Position numbers and translations under genes: made by a program. From assembly GCF_035998675.1 (NCBI RefSeq), contig NZ_DASYHI010000015.1:62001-126000 (forward strand): a DNA stretch of 64,000 nt, in the 5' to 3' direction. Under the pieces are notes generated by a model. It searched no databases. It saw only the letters and a program-made list of their open reading frames with translations, and was not told the origin of the DNA. Shown piece after piece: positions 9,139-17,969 of the stretch. This stretch comes from Telluribacter sp035998675 (GTDB lineage: Bacteria; Bacteroidota; Bacteroidia; Cytophagales; Spirosomataceae). Within the stretch, counting starts at the first letter, position 1. Each line of letters begins with the position of its first letter.

Positions 9139-10257
9139 ATGTCGACCCGTAGAGATTTTTTACAGAATATAACGCTGGGCGTAGGCTTCACGGCCATGGC
9201 CCAAAGCCTGATATCCCCCGCCGCCGCGTCCCCTTTTATTACTAAAAATCCTGCTCAAAAGCTACGCGTAGCCATTATGGGGCTGGGTAGCTACGGTACC
9301 CGCGTGGCCGAAGCCATGGAAAAATGCCAAATGGCCGAATTGACGGGTCTTATTACCGGTACGCCCGCCAAAGCCGAAGCCTGGAAGAAAAAGTACAATA
9401 TCGCCGATAAAAACATTTATAACTACAGTACCGTCAGTCAGATCCGGAACAATCCGGATATTGATGTGGTCTATGTTATAACGCCCAACTCGCTGCACCA
9501 CAAGCACGTAATACAGGTAGCCAACGCCGGCAAGCACGTGATCTGCGAAAAACCCGTCGCCGACAACGCCAAACAAGCCCGCGAGATGATCGCCGCCTGC
9601 GACAAGGCCGGGGTTAAGTTTTATGTAGGGTACCGCCTCCACTTTGAGCCCCACACGCGCGAGGTGATCCGGATGCGCGAGGCGGGAGAGTTTGGCAAAG
9701 TAATGTACATGGAAAACGGATCTGGTTTCAAGATCGGCGACCCGACCCAGTGGCGCCTCAAACAGGAACTGGCCGGAGGTGGCGCCCTGATGGACGTGGG
9801 TATCTACTGTATCAACGGGGCCCGCTACGGTACGGGCGAAGAGCCTACCTGGGTAACGGCGCAGGAGGTAAAAACCGATCCGGTTAAATTTAAGGAAGTA
9901 GACGAAACCATGACTTTCCAGTTGGGCTTCCCGAGCGGAGCCATCGCCAACTGCTCAACTACCTATAACTTCAACGGCCTGGGAAGCCTGCGACTGATCG
10001 GCGACAAAGGGTTCGCCCAGCTGGACCCGGCTTTTGGTTACGGCCCCATTAAAGGACGTACCCACAAAGGCCCCCTGGACCAGCCCGTCGTAACGCACCA
10101 GACCGCCCAGATGGATGGCCTCGCCGACTGTATCCTGAACAACAAGCCCGACCCGAATATGACCGGTGTGGAAGGTCTGAAAGATATGCTGGTAATCGAC
10201 GCGATCTATGAGTCAGTGCGGCAGGGCGGCAAGAAAATCATGATTAAGAAAGTTTAA
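9139..10257 (+). CDS. Tat-exported Gfo/Idh/MocA oxidoreductase
   Basis: A 372-residue NAD(P)-dependent sugar oxidoreductase. The N-terminus has a twin-arginine signal (STRRDFLQNITLGVG ... SPAAASP), so it should be exported folded, with its cofactor; tatA is in this window. The Rossmann motif is GLGSYG (about residues 50-55), the family EKP motif is at 137-139 (catalytic lysine 138), and GGALMDVGIYCIN matches the C-terminal substrate domain. It resembles glucose-fructose oxidoreductase or 1,5-anhydro sugar dehydrogenases. Substrate is inferred only. It ends 2 bases from the convergent gldF. Confidence 0.88.
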   Translation: MSTRRDFLQNITLGVGFTAMAQSLISPAAASPFITKNPAQKLRVAIMGLGSYGTRVAEAMEKCQMAELTGLITGTPAKAEAWKKKYNIADKNIYNYSTVSQIRNNPDIDVVYVITPNSLHHKHVIQVANAGKHVICEKPVADNAKQAREMIAACDKAGVKFYVGYRLHFEPHTREVIRMREAGEFGKVMYMENGSGFKIGDPTQWRLKQELAGGGALMDVGIYCINGARYGTGEEPTWVTAQEVKTDPVKFKEVDETMTFQLGFPSGAIANCSTTYNFNGLGSLRLIGDKGFAQLDPAFGYGPIKGRTHKGPLDQPVVTHQTAQMDGLADCILNNKPDPNMTGVEGLKDMLVIDAIYESVRQGGKKIMIKKV

Positions 10258-10259
10258 GC

Positions 10260-10988
10260 TTACTTCCTCAACCGGCCAATACGGCCGTAGGTAAGAAAAA
10301 GAAAGAAAGCCGTCAGGCTGAGCAGATATACTACATTGCGCGAGTCGACCAGGCCCCGACCGAGGGCCTGGTACTGCTCGTCGAGCGCCACCCAGGAAAA
10401 CATCAGGGCAAGGCTCCCACTCTCCAGCAGCTGCGACAAAGCACTGAAACCCACGTACCACACAAAGCCCAGAAATACGCCCAGCACAAAGGCCACGATC
10501 TGGTTGTCGTTGAGGGAAGAGGCCCACAGGCCCATGGCCACCAGTACCCCACTCAGCAACAGCAGCCCGATGTAGGAACCTGCCACCGCCGCCGAGTCAA
10601 TGTTGCCGGGCGGATTGCCCAGCCAGTACACGCTAAGGTAGTACAGCAGGGTGGGCAGTAAGGTAAGAGCTACGAGCAGCCAGTTGGCCAGAAACTTACC
10701 AAGTACCAGTGACCAGTCGCTCAGGGGCTTGGTAAGCAGCAGTTCAATGGTACCGTTGCGGCTTTCTTCGGCCAGCGAACGCATGGTAATAGCCGGAATT
10801 AGGAACAGCAGTACGTAGGGCGTCAGGGCAAAAAATGTACCCAGGTCAGCGTAGCCGTAGTTCAGCACGCTGGTATCCGGAAACACCCACACGATGAGTC
10901 CTACCGCCACCAAAAACGCCGCCATGACGATATAGGCGATCAGGGAATTAAAAAAACTGTTTACTTCTTTACGAAATACTGCAAACAC
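10260..10988 (-). CDS. gldF: Gliding motility ABC transporter permease GldF
   Basis: A 242-residue ABC-2 type permease with about six membrane helices. The start FRKEVNSFFNSLIAYIVMA and the cytoplasmic segment RSLAEESRNGTIELLLTKP are characteristic of GldF, partner of GldG and the ATPase GldA in gliding Bacteroidota. Translation appears to begin at a GTG codon. In most relatives gldG follows gldF immediately; here the next gene is a convergent oxidoreductase, so gldG must lie elsewhere or be missing. It is preceded on the same strand by DUF4199 and dihydroorotase-like genes. Confidence 0.85.
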   Translation of the reverse strand: MFAVFRKEVNSFFNSLIAYIVMAAFLVAVGLIVWVFPDTSVLNYGYADLGTFFALTPYVLLFLIPAITMRSLAEESRNGTIELLLTKPLSDWSLVLGKFLANWLLVALTLLPTLLYYLSVYWLGNPPGNIDSAAVAGSYIGLLLLSGVLVAMGLWASSLNDNQIVAFVLGVFLGFVWYVGFSALSQLLESGSLALMFSWVALDEQYQALGRGLVDSRNVVYLLSLTAFFLFLTYGRIGRLRK

Positions 10989-11044
10989 AAAGGCTCCGAT
11001 TTACTGGTCAGATAACGAGATTAACGCCCGCGAACGTCTACTTC

Positions 11045-11560
11045 TTATTCAAATACCGGCTTGGTTTTGCGCATAACGGCCGCCACGATAAGCGATATGA
11101 TAAAGCCAAAAATGACGTAAGTAAGAATGCCGGTGATGAACATGATACCGGGTGACATGAATTTCTGCGAAATGGCCATGGCCTGGTCTATCTGGGCGTC
11201 GTCCATGCCGCGTCGTTCCATATCATCCCGGGCCTTATCCAGCGACTGCTGCATAATGGTATTATCAATAAACTCCATGTAAAACATGGCAAAGGTAGAA
11301 GCCAGCAAGCCCACAATAGCCGAAACCAAAGTACCCGTACCCAGCCCCTCGCCGTAGGAAAGAAAGCCCCCGTTCTGCTGACGAAAATCTTTTAGCGCCC
11401 AGATTATGCCCCCGATCAGGATCAGAAACGCCAGGGAAGCCAGGCCCTGATTCTGGTTCAGGCCGGTTACGTTCAGAAGGGTAGAAAAAACAATTACAGC
11501 AACCGCCGTAATGGCTCCATATTTCAGGGCTATGCGCGCAGTAGAGATATTCTCTTGCAT
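11045..11560 (-). CDS. DUF4199 membrane protein
   Basis: A 171-residue integral membrane protein with four predicted helices: two near the N-terminus (ALKYGAITAVAVIVFSTLL; LASLAFLILIGGIIWALKDF), one after the GEGLGTGTLVSAIVGL segment and one at the C-terminus. The soluble loop between helices 3 and 4 is charged (LDKARDDMERRGMDDAQIDQAM). This is the DUF4199 layout found only in Bacteroidota. Function is unknown. A second DUF4199 gene lies immediately upstream, and the two are likely co-transcribed with the dihydroorotase-like gene. Confidence 0.82.
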   Translation of the reverse strand: MQENISTARIALKYGAITAVAVIVFSTLLNVTGLNQNQGLASLAFLILIGGIIWALKDFRQQNGGFLSYGEGLGTGTLVSAIVGLLASTFAMFYMEFIDNTIMQQSLDKARDDMERRGMDDAQIDQAMAISQKFMSPGIMFITGILTYVIFGFIISLIVAAVMRKTKPVFE

Positions 11561-11653
11561 ACAGGTAGGTGTTAAAGGGTTATTATGGGGCTCAATATAC
11601 TAAAACCTTATAAAACAAGGCGCTATAAAAGGATGAATGGCTCCGGCAGGTAC

Positions 11654-12220
11654 TTAATCTTTTTTTGTGCCCTGATATATACCATAACTTTGCCGCCGCA
11701 GGATCATTGAAATCAGGATGATTGGCAGGATGCCCATAATGGTTTTCTTCCCGAGTTCATCCGAAATAATGTCGGAGCGTTCGGTAGTGGCCACGTTCCG
11801 GAGCATGGTTTGGAACTCAGCCTCGCCAATATTCTTGACCATTTCGGCTTTCCCCTCCATGAGTAGCCGCTGCATTTCGGCCAGGTAGTCCGTAAATACG
11901 GCCGGATCAACGTAGGTAATAAAAAAGTAAATTAGCCAGCCGTTAACCAGGGCCGCTATGGTATTTACAATATAACAAATAGACAACGCTTCCCACAGGT
12001 GCAGCATCCCCTGCCCTATGTACTTACGGTAGTACCAGCAGGTCGCCGCCATCATGATGAGGTGAATACCAAAGTCCAGCGACTTTTTATTGCCCAAAGG
12101 CAGTACACCAATAAAATACAAGGCCAGAAAGTAAACGAACGTGAGCAGGCCCGTTATGGCGCCAAAAGCCAAAGGTACCTTCAGGAGGGGTTTACCAAAA
12201 TAATTTTTTATAAAGTTCAT
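11654..12220 (-). CDS. DUF4199 membrane protein (second copy)
   Basis: Tandem paralogue of the preceding DUF4199 gene, about 188 residues with four membrane helices and a charged loop (EMQRLLMEGKAEMVKNIGEAEF) before the last helix. I use the ATG at 12220 (MNFIKNYFGKPLLKVP); an in-frame TTG at 12241 would add seven residues and reach the upstream stop codon. Short intergenic distances suggest an operon of dihydroorotase-like gene, DUF4199, DUF4199 and possibly gldF. Function is unknown. Confidence 0.8.
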   Translation of the reverse strand: MNFIKNYFGKPLLKVPLAFGAITGLLTFVYFLALYFIGVLPLGNKKSLDFGIHLIMMAATCWYYRKYIGQGMLHLWEALSICYIVNTIAALVNGWLIYFFITYVDPAVFTDYLAEMQRLLMEGKAEMVKNIGEAEFQTMLRNVATTERSDIISDELGKKTIMGILPIILISMILRRQSYGIYQGTKKD

Positions 12221-12241
12221 AGATACGTTGTTCAAGGCCAA

Positions 12242-13528
12242 TTAGTCAAACCACCGGAAACTGCCCTGATTAGCTACTCCACGCACGCGCCCCCGCAGTA
12301 CCTTGCCCAGGAAAGGCGTGTTTTTTGACCGGGAATAGGAGCGCTCAAACGACCACTCGGCATCGGGTTCAAACAGGGTGAGATTGGCCGGATTCCCTTC
12401 GGCAATGGTTACCTCCGGCAGGCGCAGAATACGGCGGGGCTGCGTCGTCAGTTTTTCAACTACGGCCTCCACGGCTAACCCGCTGTACATCCGGCTGAGC
12501 GAAAAGGCCGTTTCCAGGCCGGTGATGCCAAAGTCGGCATGGTCAAATTCCAGATTTTTACTCTCTTCATCGTGCGGACTGTGATCCGACACAACCACGT
12601 CGATGGTACCATCGGCCAGGCCCGCCCGTACCGCTTCGGCATCCGCCGGTCCCCGGAACGGTGGATTTACTTTCAGATTCGTATCAAAATCCATCAGATC
12701 CCGGTCTTCAAAAGCCAGCTGATGCGCCGCCACGTCACAGGTTACAGGTAGTCCTTTGCCTTTGGCCTCCCGGATCAGCTCCACCGCCCGGGCGGTAGAC
12801 ACCAGCGACACGTGCAGTAAGGGGAGCCCCACATCCGCCACGGTACTTTTTTCCAGGGCGTATTCCAGCAACTTCAGGTCGCGGTTCAGCATCATTTCCT
12901 CGGCCAGCGCCGGCATCCCTTTTAACCCCAGCAGGGTACTTGATACACCTTCGTGCATCTGGCCGAATAAAGTCAGCTGGCGATCTTCGGCCCTGTTCAT
13001 CAGCAGGGCGTTCAGCGGGCTCAGGTACAACAGGGCTTTCAGCAGAATGTCGGCGTTCTGGATGGGGTGCTCGCCGTCGGTAAAGGCCACGGCTCCGGCG
13101 CGGTGCAGGTCTATCATTTCGGTAAAATCCACGCCTTCGGCTCCTTTGGTAACGGCCGCTGCCACGTGCAGTACCACGGGCCCGCCATTTCCGGCCTTCC
13201 GGACGTAGTTGAGGGTACCTTTGGAGTCAACTACCGGGCGGGAGTTGGGCAGCAGTACCACCTCCGTAAAACCACCGCGCGCCGCCGCTTCCTGTACCGA
13301 CCCTATATCTTCCTTGTGTTCAAAGCCGGGGTCCCGCGAGGCGACCCGCATATCCAGCCAGCCCGCCGACAGGCAAAGACCGGTACCTTCTTTTACAGGA
13401 ACACCTTCGGCCGTGAGCCCTTCCCCTATCTGAGCAATGGTACCCTGGTTAAGTAACACATCCTTTACCTGGCCATGGTACGGAGAGCTTTTATCAATGA
13501 TACGGACCGAACGAAGTAGTACTTTCAT
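12242..13528 (-). CDS. Dihydroorotase-like protein lacking the HxH metal site
   Basis: A 428-residue homologue of class I dihydroorotase (PyrC, pyrimidine synthesis step 3). The fold is clear from AAARGGFTEVVLLPNSRPVVD, LFGQMHEG, LLHVSLVSTARAVELI and VVSDHSPHD near the C-terminus. The metal motif DxHxHxR is altered: residues 59-65 read D-M-R-V-A-S-R, so both N-terminal histidines are gone, although the catalytic-site Asp (SDHSPH) and the HVS histidine remain. It may be a non-catalytic pseudo-dihydroorotase that supports aspartate carbamoyltransferase, as known for PyrC' proteins, or a Bacteroidota variant with altered metal use. A separate active dihydroorotase would be expected elsewhere. 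Confidence 0.85.
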   Translation of the reverse strand: MKVLLRSVRIIDKSSPYHGQVKDVLLNQGTIAQIGEGLTAEGVPVKEGTGLCLSAGWLDMRVASRDPGFEHKEDIGSVQEAAARGGFTEVVLLPNSRPVVDSKGTLNYVRKAGNGGPVVLHVAAAVTKGAEGVDFTEMIDLHRAGAVAFTDGEHPIQNADILLKALLYLSPLNALLMNRAEDRQLTLFGQMHEGVSSTLLGLKGMPALAEEMMLNRDLKLLEYALEKSTVADVGLPLLHVSLVSTARAVELIREAKGKGLPVTCDVAAHQLAFEDRDLMDFDTNLKVNPPFRGPADAEAVRAGLADGTIDVVVSDHSPHDEESKNLEFDHADFGITGLETAFSLSRMYSGLAVEAVVEKLTTQPRRILRLPEVTIAEGNPANLTLFEPDAEWSFERSYSRSKNTPFLGKVLRGRVRGVANQGSFRWFD

Positions 13529-13554
13529 ATAGCAGATAAAGCTGTTTTGGTTAA

Positions 13555-13606
13555 CCTCATCCCGCGCGGGAGGCGCTCCTCCGGCGGCGACCCTTCTCCT
13601 TTGAGG
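13555..13606. repeat. Short GC-rich element with inverted ends
   Basis: A 52-base element bounded by CCTCA and TGAGG, with the internal palindrome CCCGCGCGGG and GC-rich arms. It lies between the dihydroorotase-like gene and the gcvH terminator. It looks like a small dispersed intergenic repeat; no second copy was seen in this window. Confidence 0.4.
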
Positions 13607-13616
13607 TGCAGTTCAT

Positions 13617-13640
13617 AAAAAAAGCTCCTTACGGAGCTTT
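13617..13640 (-). terminator. Rho-independent terminator of gcvH
   Basis: On the minus strand an 8-bp perfect stem (AAAGCTCC / GGAGCTTT) with a 4-nt loop runs into seven T. It begins 12 bases after the gcvH stop codon. Confidence 0.92.
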
Positions 13641-13651
13641 GGGGGAGCTTA

Positions 13652-14032
13652 TCAGGCACCCACATACTGTTTGTATTCGTCCGCCGACATCAGTCCATCG
13701 GCTTCGCCCGGGTCTGATACTCTCATACGAATCATCCATCCTTTTTTGTAGGGGTCATTATTAACTACCTCGGGTGAGCTGTCCAGGTCAGGGTTCAGTT
13801 CCAGAATTTCACCGGATACCGGCAAATAAAGGTCCGACACCGTCTTCACCGCCTCAACCGAACCGAAAACATCATCTTTGGAAAGGCTCTCGCCTACGGT
13901 GTTCACATCCACGTACACGATATCTCCCAGTTCGTTCTGGGCGTGGTCGGTAATACCTACCACCGCTTCGTCACCTTCCAGGCGAATCCACTCGTGGTCT
14001 TTTGTATATTTCAGTTCTTCGGGAAATTCCAT
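13652..14032 (-). CDS. gcvH: Glycine cleavage system H protein
   Basis: The 126-residue lipoyl carrier of the glycine cleavage complex, shuttling the aminomethyl group between P, T and L proteins in the cytosol. The lipoylation site is Lys63 in SVEAVKTVSDLY. Flanking motifs ELGDIVYVDVN and NPYKKGW-like NDPYKKGWMIR are typical and the length is normal. The gene stands alone with its own terminator; gcvT and gcvP are not in the window, as is common in Bacteroidota. Confidence 0.96.
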   Translation of the reverse strand: MEFPEELKYTKDHEWIRLEGDEAVVGITDHAQNELGDIVYVDVNTVGESLSKDDVFGSVEAVKTVSDLYLPVSGEILELNPDLDSSPEVVNNDPYKKGWMIRMRVSDPGEADGLMSADEYKQYVGA

Positions 14033-14207
14033 AAGTACAGTTGAGTCGTCAGTTTGCTATGATTCTTTTTTAAGCTCCGCAAATTTCAGGATGTAAGTGG
14101 GATTTTCCAAATAAGATTTCTTCCACTTTTTTCGGCCAATTTATAGTAGTTTTCAAGAAAATTTGCATTCTAATACCGTACTTCACAAATGATTATACTT
14201 AATAACA

Positions 14208-17200
14208 ATGCAATTTAACCTGTTTTCATCCGAAACCCAGGCTACCTCCTCCTACCGGTGGTGGCTTTATACTTTCTGCGCTTTTGGAGTATCGGCGGTG
14301 CTTTACTCCTGCATGAACAGCAAGAAACCAGGCAGCGGCAACAGTACCCAGGCTGTAAGTCAGGCTGCCCCGGCCGCCGCCACTAAGCCGCGCGTGCTGG
14401 TATTTTCCAAAACCAAAGGCTGGAAACACTCTTCCATTCCGTTTGGGATAGCGGCCATTCAGAAATTAGGCCAGCAACATAGCTTCGTAGTCGATACCAC
14501 CAAAAACTCCGCCTACTTCAACGACGACAGCCTGCGCAACTACCAGGCGGTTATCTTTAACTGTACCACCGGCAACGTCCTGAACGCCGAGCAGCAGGCT
14601 GCTTTTGAGCGCTATATTCAGGCGGGCGGTGGCTATATGGGTATCCACTCCGCCGCCGATACCGAGTACGAGTGGCCCTGGTACGGCAAACTCATGGGCG
14701 CGCACTTTGCCAACCACCCGCTCAACCCCGGTGAGCGCATGGCGGCCATTGATGTCACTGACAAAAAACATCCTTCCACCGCTCACCTGCCCGACCGCTG
14801 GGAGCGTAAGGATGAATGGTACAGCTATCGTTCCTTCTACCCCGGCCTCAACGTACTGGCTTATCTCGACGAAAACACCTACGACAACGGTACCAACGGA
14901 GCCAACCATCCCATAGCCTGGTACCACGAGTTTGACGGCGGCCGCGCTTTCTACACTGGCGGTGGCCACATGGACAGCAGCTACGACGAGCCGCTGTTCT
15001 TACAGCATATACTGGGTGGTATCCGGTATACGATGGGCGACGGAAAACCTCTTGATTATAGCAAGTCGTACGCCAAGGCCATGCCCGAAGAAAACCGTTT
15101 TGTAAAAACCATTCTGGTCAATGACCTGGATACACCGATGGAACTGGCAGTAGCCAATGACGGACGGATATTCTATACCGAACTACGTACGGCTAATCTG
15201 TATTTGTTTGATACCCGCACCAATAAAAATTCATTGGTACACCGCTTCGACGTAGCTACCAAAGGTGGTACCGGACTGATCGGCGTGACGCTGGACCCGA
15301 ATTTTTCGAAGAATAGCTGGATTTACCTCTACTACTCCCCTCCTACCGATAAGGAGCCTATCCTATTCAACCTGTCGCGCTTTACGGTAAAAAGCGACAA
15401 CACCCTGGACCTGGCTTCGGAGAAAATACTGCTGCAGGTACCGGTTCAGGAAAATAGCGGCGCGCACCACGGCGGCTCTCTGGCCTGGGACAAAGAGGGG
15501 AACCTATACCTGTCTACCGGTGATAGTTCCAGCCCGTTCCCGTCCAATGGCTACGCTCCCCTTGATGAGCGTCCCGCTAAAGAGTACGTCAGTCTGGATG
15601 CCCAACGCTCGTCGGCCAATACTAACGACCTGAAAGGAAAAATCCTGCGAATCAAACCCCAGGCCGATGGTACGTATACTGTCCCTGAAGGCAACCTGTT
15701 CCCGAAAGGAATGGCGAAGACCCGTCCAGAAATATACACGATGGGTCTGCGTAACCCGTACCGTATTGCCGTTAATCCTAAGACTTCTGTGCTGTATTGG
15801 GGCGAGATTGGTCCGGATGCGGGTAAGGACAGTATTCAGGGGCCACGTGGCTACGATGAATTTAACCAGGCCAAAAAGCCCGGCAACTTTGGCTGGCCCT
15901 ACTTCGTAGGCAACAGCTACCCCTACGCCAAGTGGGACTTTGCTACCGAGAAGGCCGGTCCGCTCTTTGACCCCAAAGCTCCGGTGAACAATTCACCCAA
16001 CAATACGGGCTTGACGAACCTGCCTCCGGCCACGCCGGCTATGATCTACTACCCTTACGCCGCTTCCAAAGAATTTCCGGAACTAGGTCTGGGTGGTCGT
16101 AGCGCCATGGTGGGTGAATTTTATACCTATGACAAAAACTCCCCGTCCAAAACCAAATTTCCTGAGTACTACGACGGTACCCTCATTGCCTTCGACTGGA
16201 TGCGTAACTGGGTTATGGCTTTCCGCTTTGATGAGAACGAAAACTTCCTGCGGGCCGAACCTTTCATGACCGTCAACGGCGACTTCCGTCGACCCATTGA
16301 CCAGGCTTTTGGTAAAGATGGCGTGATGTACATGCTGGAGTACGGCTCTGTTTACGGTGCCGATAACGAAGATGCGCGACTGGTCAAAATTGAGTACAAC
16401 ACCGGCAACCGGGCTCCTATTGCGAAGGCATTCGTGATGGATTCGGTGGAGGCGGCACGCCTGCCCAAGCGCGTATTCCTGACCTCCGAAAACCGCTACG
16501 TTTCTACCCAGAAAGAAGCCGTCGGAGACGCCCCCTTGCGCGTGATGTTTGGCAGCCGCGGTACCGCCGACCTCGACGATGACGATGAAATCACCTACCA
16601 GTGGCTGTTTGATGGCAAGTCGGTTGGCTCTAGCCGTCCTACTGCCTCCTACACCTACACAAAGCCGGGTACTTACAGCGCCATCCTGAAGGTAACCGAC
16701 AAGGCCGGTCAGGTAGGTACCGATACCATAGTGGTGAAGGTAGGTAATGCCCGGCCGGAGGTAGCCATTACTTCACCTAACAACCGGTCGTTCTTCTGGG
16801 AGAATAAGCCGTTTACTTACGATGTAAAAGTGAAGGATAAAGAAGACGGTACCATTGACCCCAAAAAAGTAAAAGTTTATTTCAGCTACAATCCGCAGCC
16901 AAGTACCCTGCCGGGCACCGCGCCCATCGGGCATCAGCCGGAGGCACCACTGGTGTCGGCCTCGCTGGGTAGTAGCCTCATCGCCAACAGCGACTGCCGG
17001 GCCTGCCATACCGTAGATAAAGTATCCGTAGGACCTTCCTTTACGGCCGTAGCGCAGCGGTACAAGGGACAGGCCAATTCGCTGGCTTCGCTTTCCGCCA
17101 AGATTATCAGCGGCGGGGGTGGCAACTGGGGCAAGGAGCACGTAATGAGCGCGCACCCGCAAATCTCCCCGCAGGACGCCAACGAAATGGTGAAGTACAT

Positions 17201-17744
17201 CATGTCCCTGAACGAGCCTCAGAAGCAACTCACTACGCTATCTACCCAGGGTACTATCAAACTGACCGAGCATAAAAAAGACGAGCCCAGAGGGGAGTAC
17301 ACCCTCATGGCTACCTATACCGACAAGGGAGGTAATACCATAGGGCCACTGGTCAATACCGACGTAGTCACCCTGCGCTCTGCCAAAGTACAGACCGTCT
17401 ACGCCGACGCGCACGTAGGCTTCCCACGCTGGGGCAACCGCCTGAGCGGTGGTAACCACAAGGCGTACATCCTGCTGAAAAACATAGACCTAACGGGCAT
17501 CCGCAAATTTATGTACGAGTACAGTTCGGGGAAGCAAGGTGAAATTGAAGTGCGGATTGATTCTCAGGCCGGCCCGGTCATCAGCCGCACGCCCTACACC
17601 CCTACCGACGGCAAACCGGGTACCGTTACCGGCGAAATAACCACGCCAACAACGGGTAAACACGACGTGTACTTTGTGGTAGTAAAGCGCGACAAACCCA
17701 ATGACAATATCATTACCCTGTCGAGTATAGAGTTTCAGGAGTAA
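14208..17744 (+). CDS. ThuA / sugar dehydrogenase / PKD / cytochrome c / CBM lipoprotein
   Basis: An 1178-residue mosaic lipoprotein (lipobox LYSC, Cys35). In order: ThuA-like glutamine-amidotransferase fold (about 60-280; VLVFSKTKGWKH, YMGIHSAADTEYEWPW); a PQQ-dependent soluble glucose/sorbosone dehydrogenase-type beta-propeller (about 300-735; GLIGVTLDPNF, HHGGSLAWD, GDSSSPF, GLRNPYRIAV); a PKD domain (about 780-850); a class I cytochrome c with CxxCH as CRACH (about residue 930) and a distal methionine candidate in the HVMSAHP region; and a C-terminal carbohydrate-binding beta-sandwich (about 1055-1178). This arrangement predicts periplasmic or surface sugar oxidation with electrons passed to the built-in heme. 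Such fusions recur in Bacteroidota and Planctomycetes; the substrate is unknown. A TTTTT stretch and a hairpin follow. Confidence 0.88.
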   Translation: MQFNLFSSETQATSSYRWWLYTFCAFGVSAVLYSCMNSKKPGSGNSTQAVSQAAPAAATKPRVLVFSKTKGWKHSSIPFGIAAIQKLGQQHSFVVDTTKNSAYFNDDSLRNYQAVIFNCTTGNVLNAEQQAAFERYIQAGGGYMGIHSAADTEYEWPWYGKLMGAHFANHPLNPGERMAAIDVTDKKHPSTAHLPDRWERKDEWYSYRSFYPGLNVLAYLDENTYDNGTNGANHPIAWYHEFDGGRAFYTGGGHMDSSYDEPLFLQHILGGIRYTMGDGKPLDYSKSYAKAMPEENRFVKTILVNDLDTPMELAVANDGRIFYTELRTANLYLFDTRTNKNSLVHRFDVATKGGTGLIGVTLDPNFSKNSWIYLYYSPPTDKEPILFNLSRFTVKSDNTLDLASEKILLQVPVQENSGAHHGGSLAWDKEGNLYLSTGDSSSPFPSNGYAPLDERPAKEYVSLDAQRSSANTNDLKGKILRIKPQADGTYTVPEGNLFPKGMAKTRPEIYTMGLRNPYRIAVNPKTSVLYWGEIGPDAGKDSIQGPRGYDEFNQAKKPGNFGWPYFVGNSYPYAKWDFATEKAGPLFDPKAPVNNSPNNTGLTNLPPATPAMIYYPYAASKEFPELGLGGRSAMVGEFYTYDKNSPSKTKFPEYYDGTLIAFDWMRNWVMAFRFDENENFLRAEPFMTVNGDFRRPIDQAFGKDGVMYMLEYGSVYGADNEDARLVKIEYNTGNRAPIAKAFVMDSVEAARLPKRVFLTSENRYVSTQKEAVGDAPLRVMFGSRGTADLDDDDEITYQWLFDGKSVGSSRPTASYTYTKPGTYSAILKVTDKAGQVGTDTIVVKVGNARPEVAITSPNNRSFFWENKPFTYDVKVKDKEDGTIDPKKVKVYFSYNPQPSTLPGTAPIGHQPEAPLVSASLGSSLIANSDCRACHTVDKVSVGPSFTAVAQRYKGQANSLASLSAKIISGGGGNWGKEHVMSAHPQISPQDANEMVKYIMSLNEPQKQLTTLSTQGTIKLTEHKKDEPRGEYTLMATYTDKGGNTIGPLVNTDVVTLRSAKVQTVYADAHVGFPRWGNRLSGGNHKAYILLKNIDLTGIRKFMYEYSSGKQGEIEVRIDSQAGPVISRTPYTPTDGKPGTVTGEITTPTTGKHDVYFVVVKRDKPNDNIITLSSIEFQE

Positions 17745-17759
17745 GGTTTTTGACTGTAT

Positions 17760-17838
17760 CCGTGCCACGGTTTAGAACCGTGGCACGGATTAACTTAGCT
17801 TTGTAAGAAGGTAGCGCAGCCCGATCAGGAATGGTCGG
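17760..17838. repeat. Intergenic repeat, copy 1, with perfect hairpin
   Basis: Begins with a perfect 11-bp inverted repeat (CCGTGCCACGG at 17760-17770, complement at 17778-17788), then ACTTAGCTTTGTAAGAA and a weaker CCGATCA/TGGTCGG hairpin. The part from about 17768 on is repeated with few changes at 18130-18201. The first hairpin may also terminate the upstream mosaic gene. Confidence 0.7.
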
Positions 17839-17969
17839 ACTTCTTTATTAAAAGCTCTTCCTTTACCATCTATCTGGCCTTAACTCCTTTCAGCATAAAG
17901 CTATTTTCTATATGAAAATATATTCTTTGTTTACCGGTACAAATGCATTCTTTCACAAATCAAAGTAGT

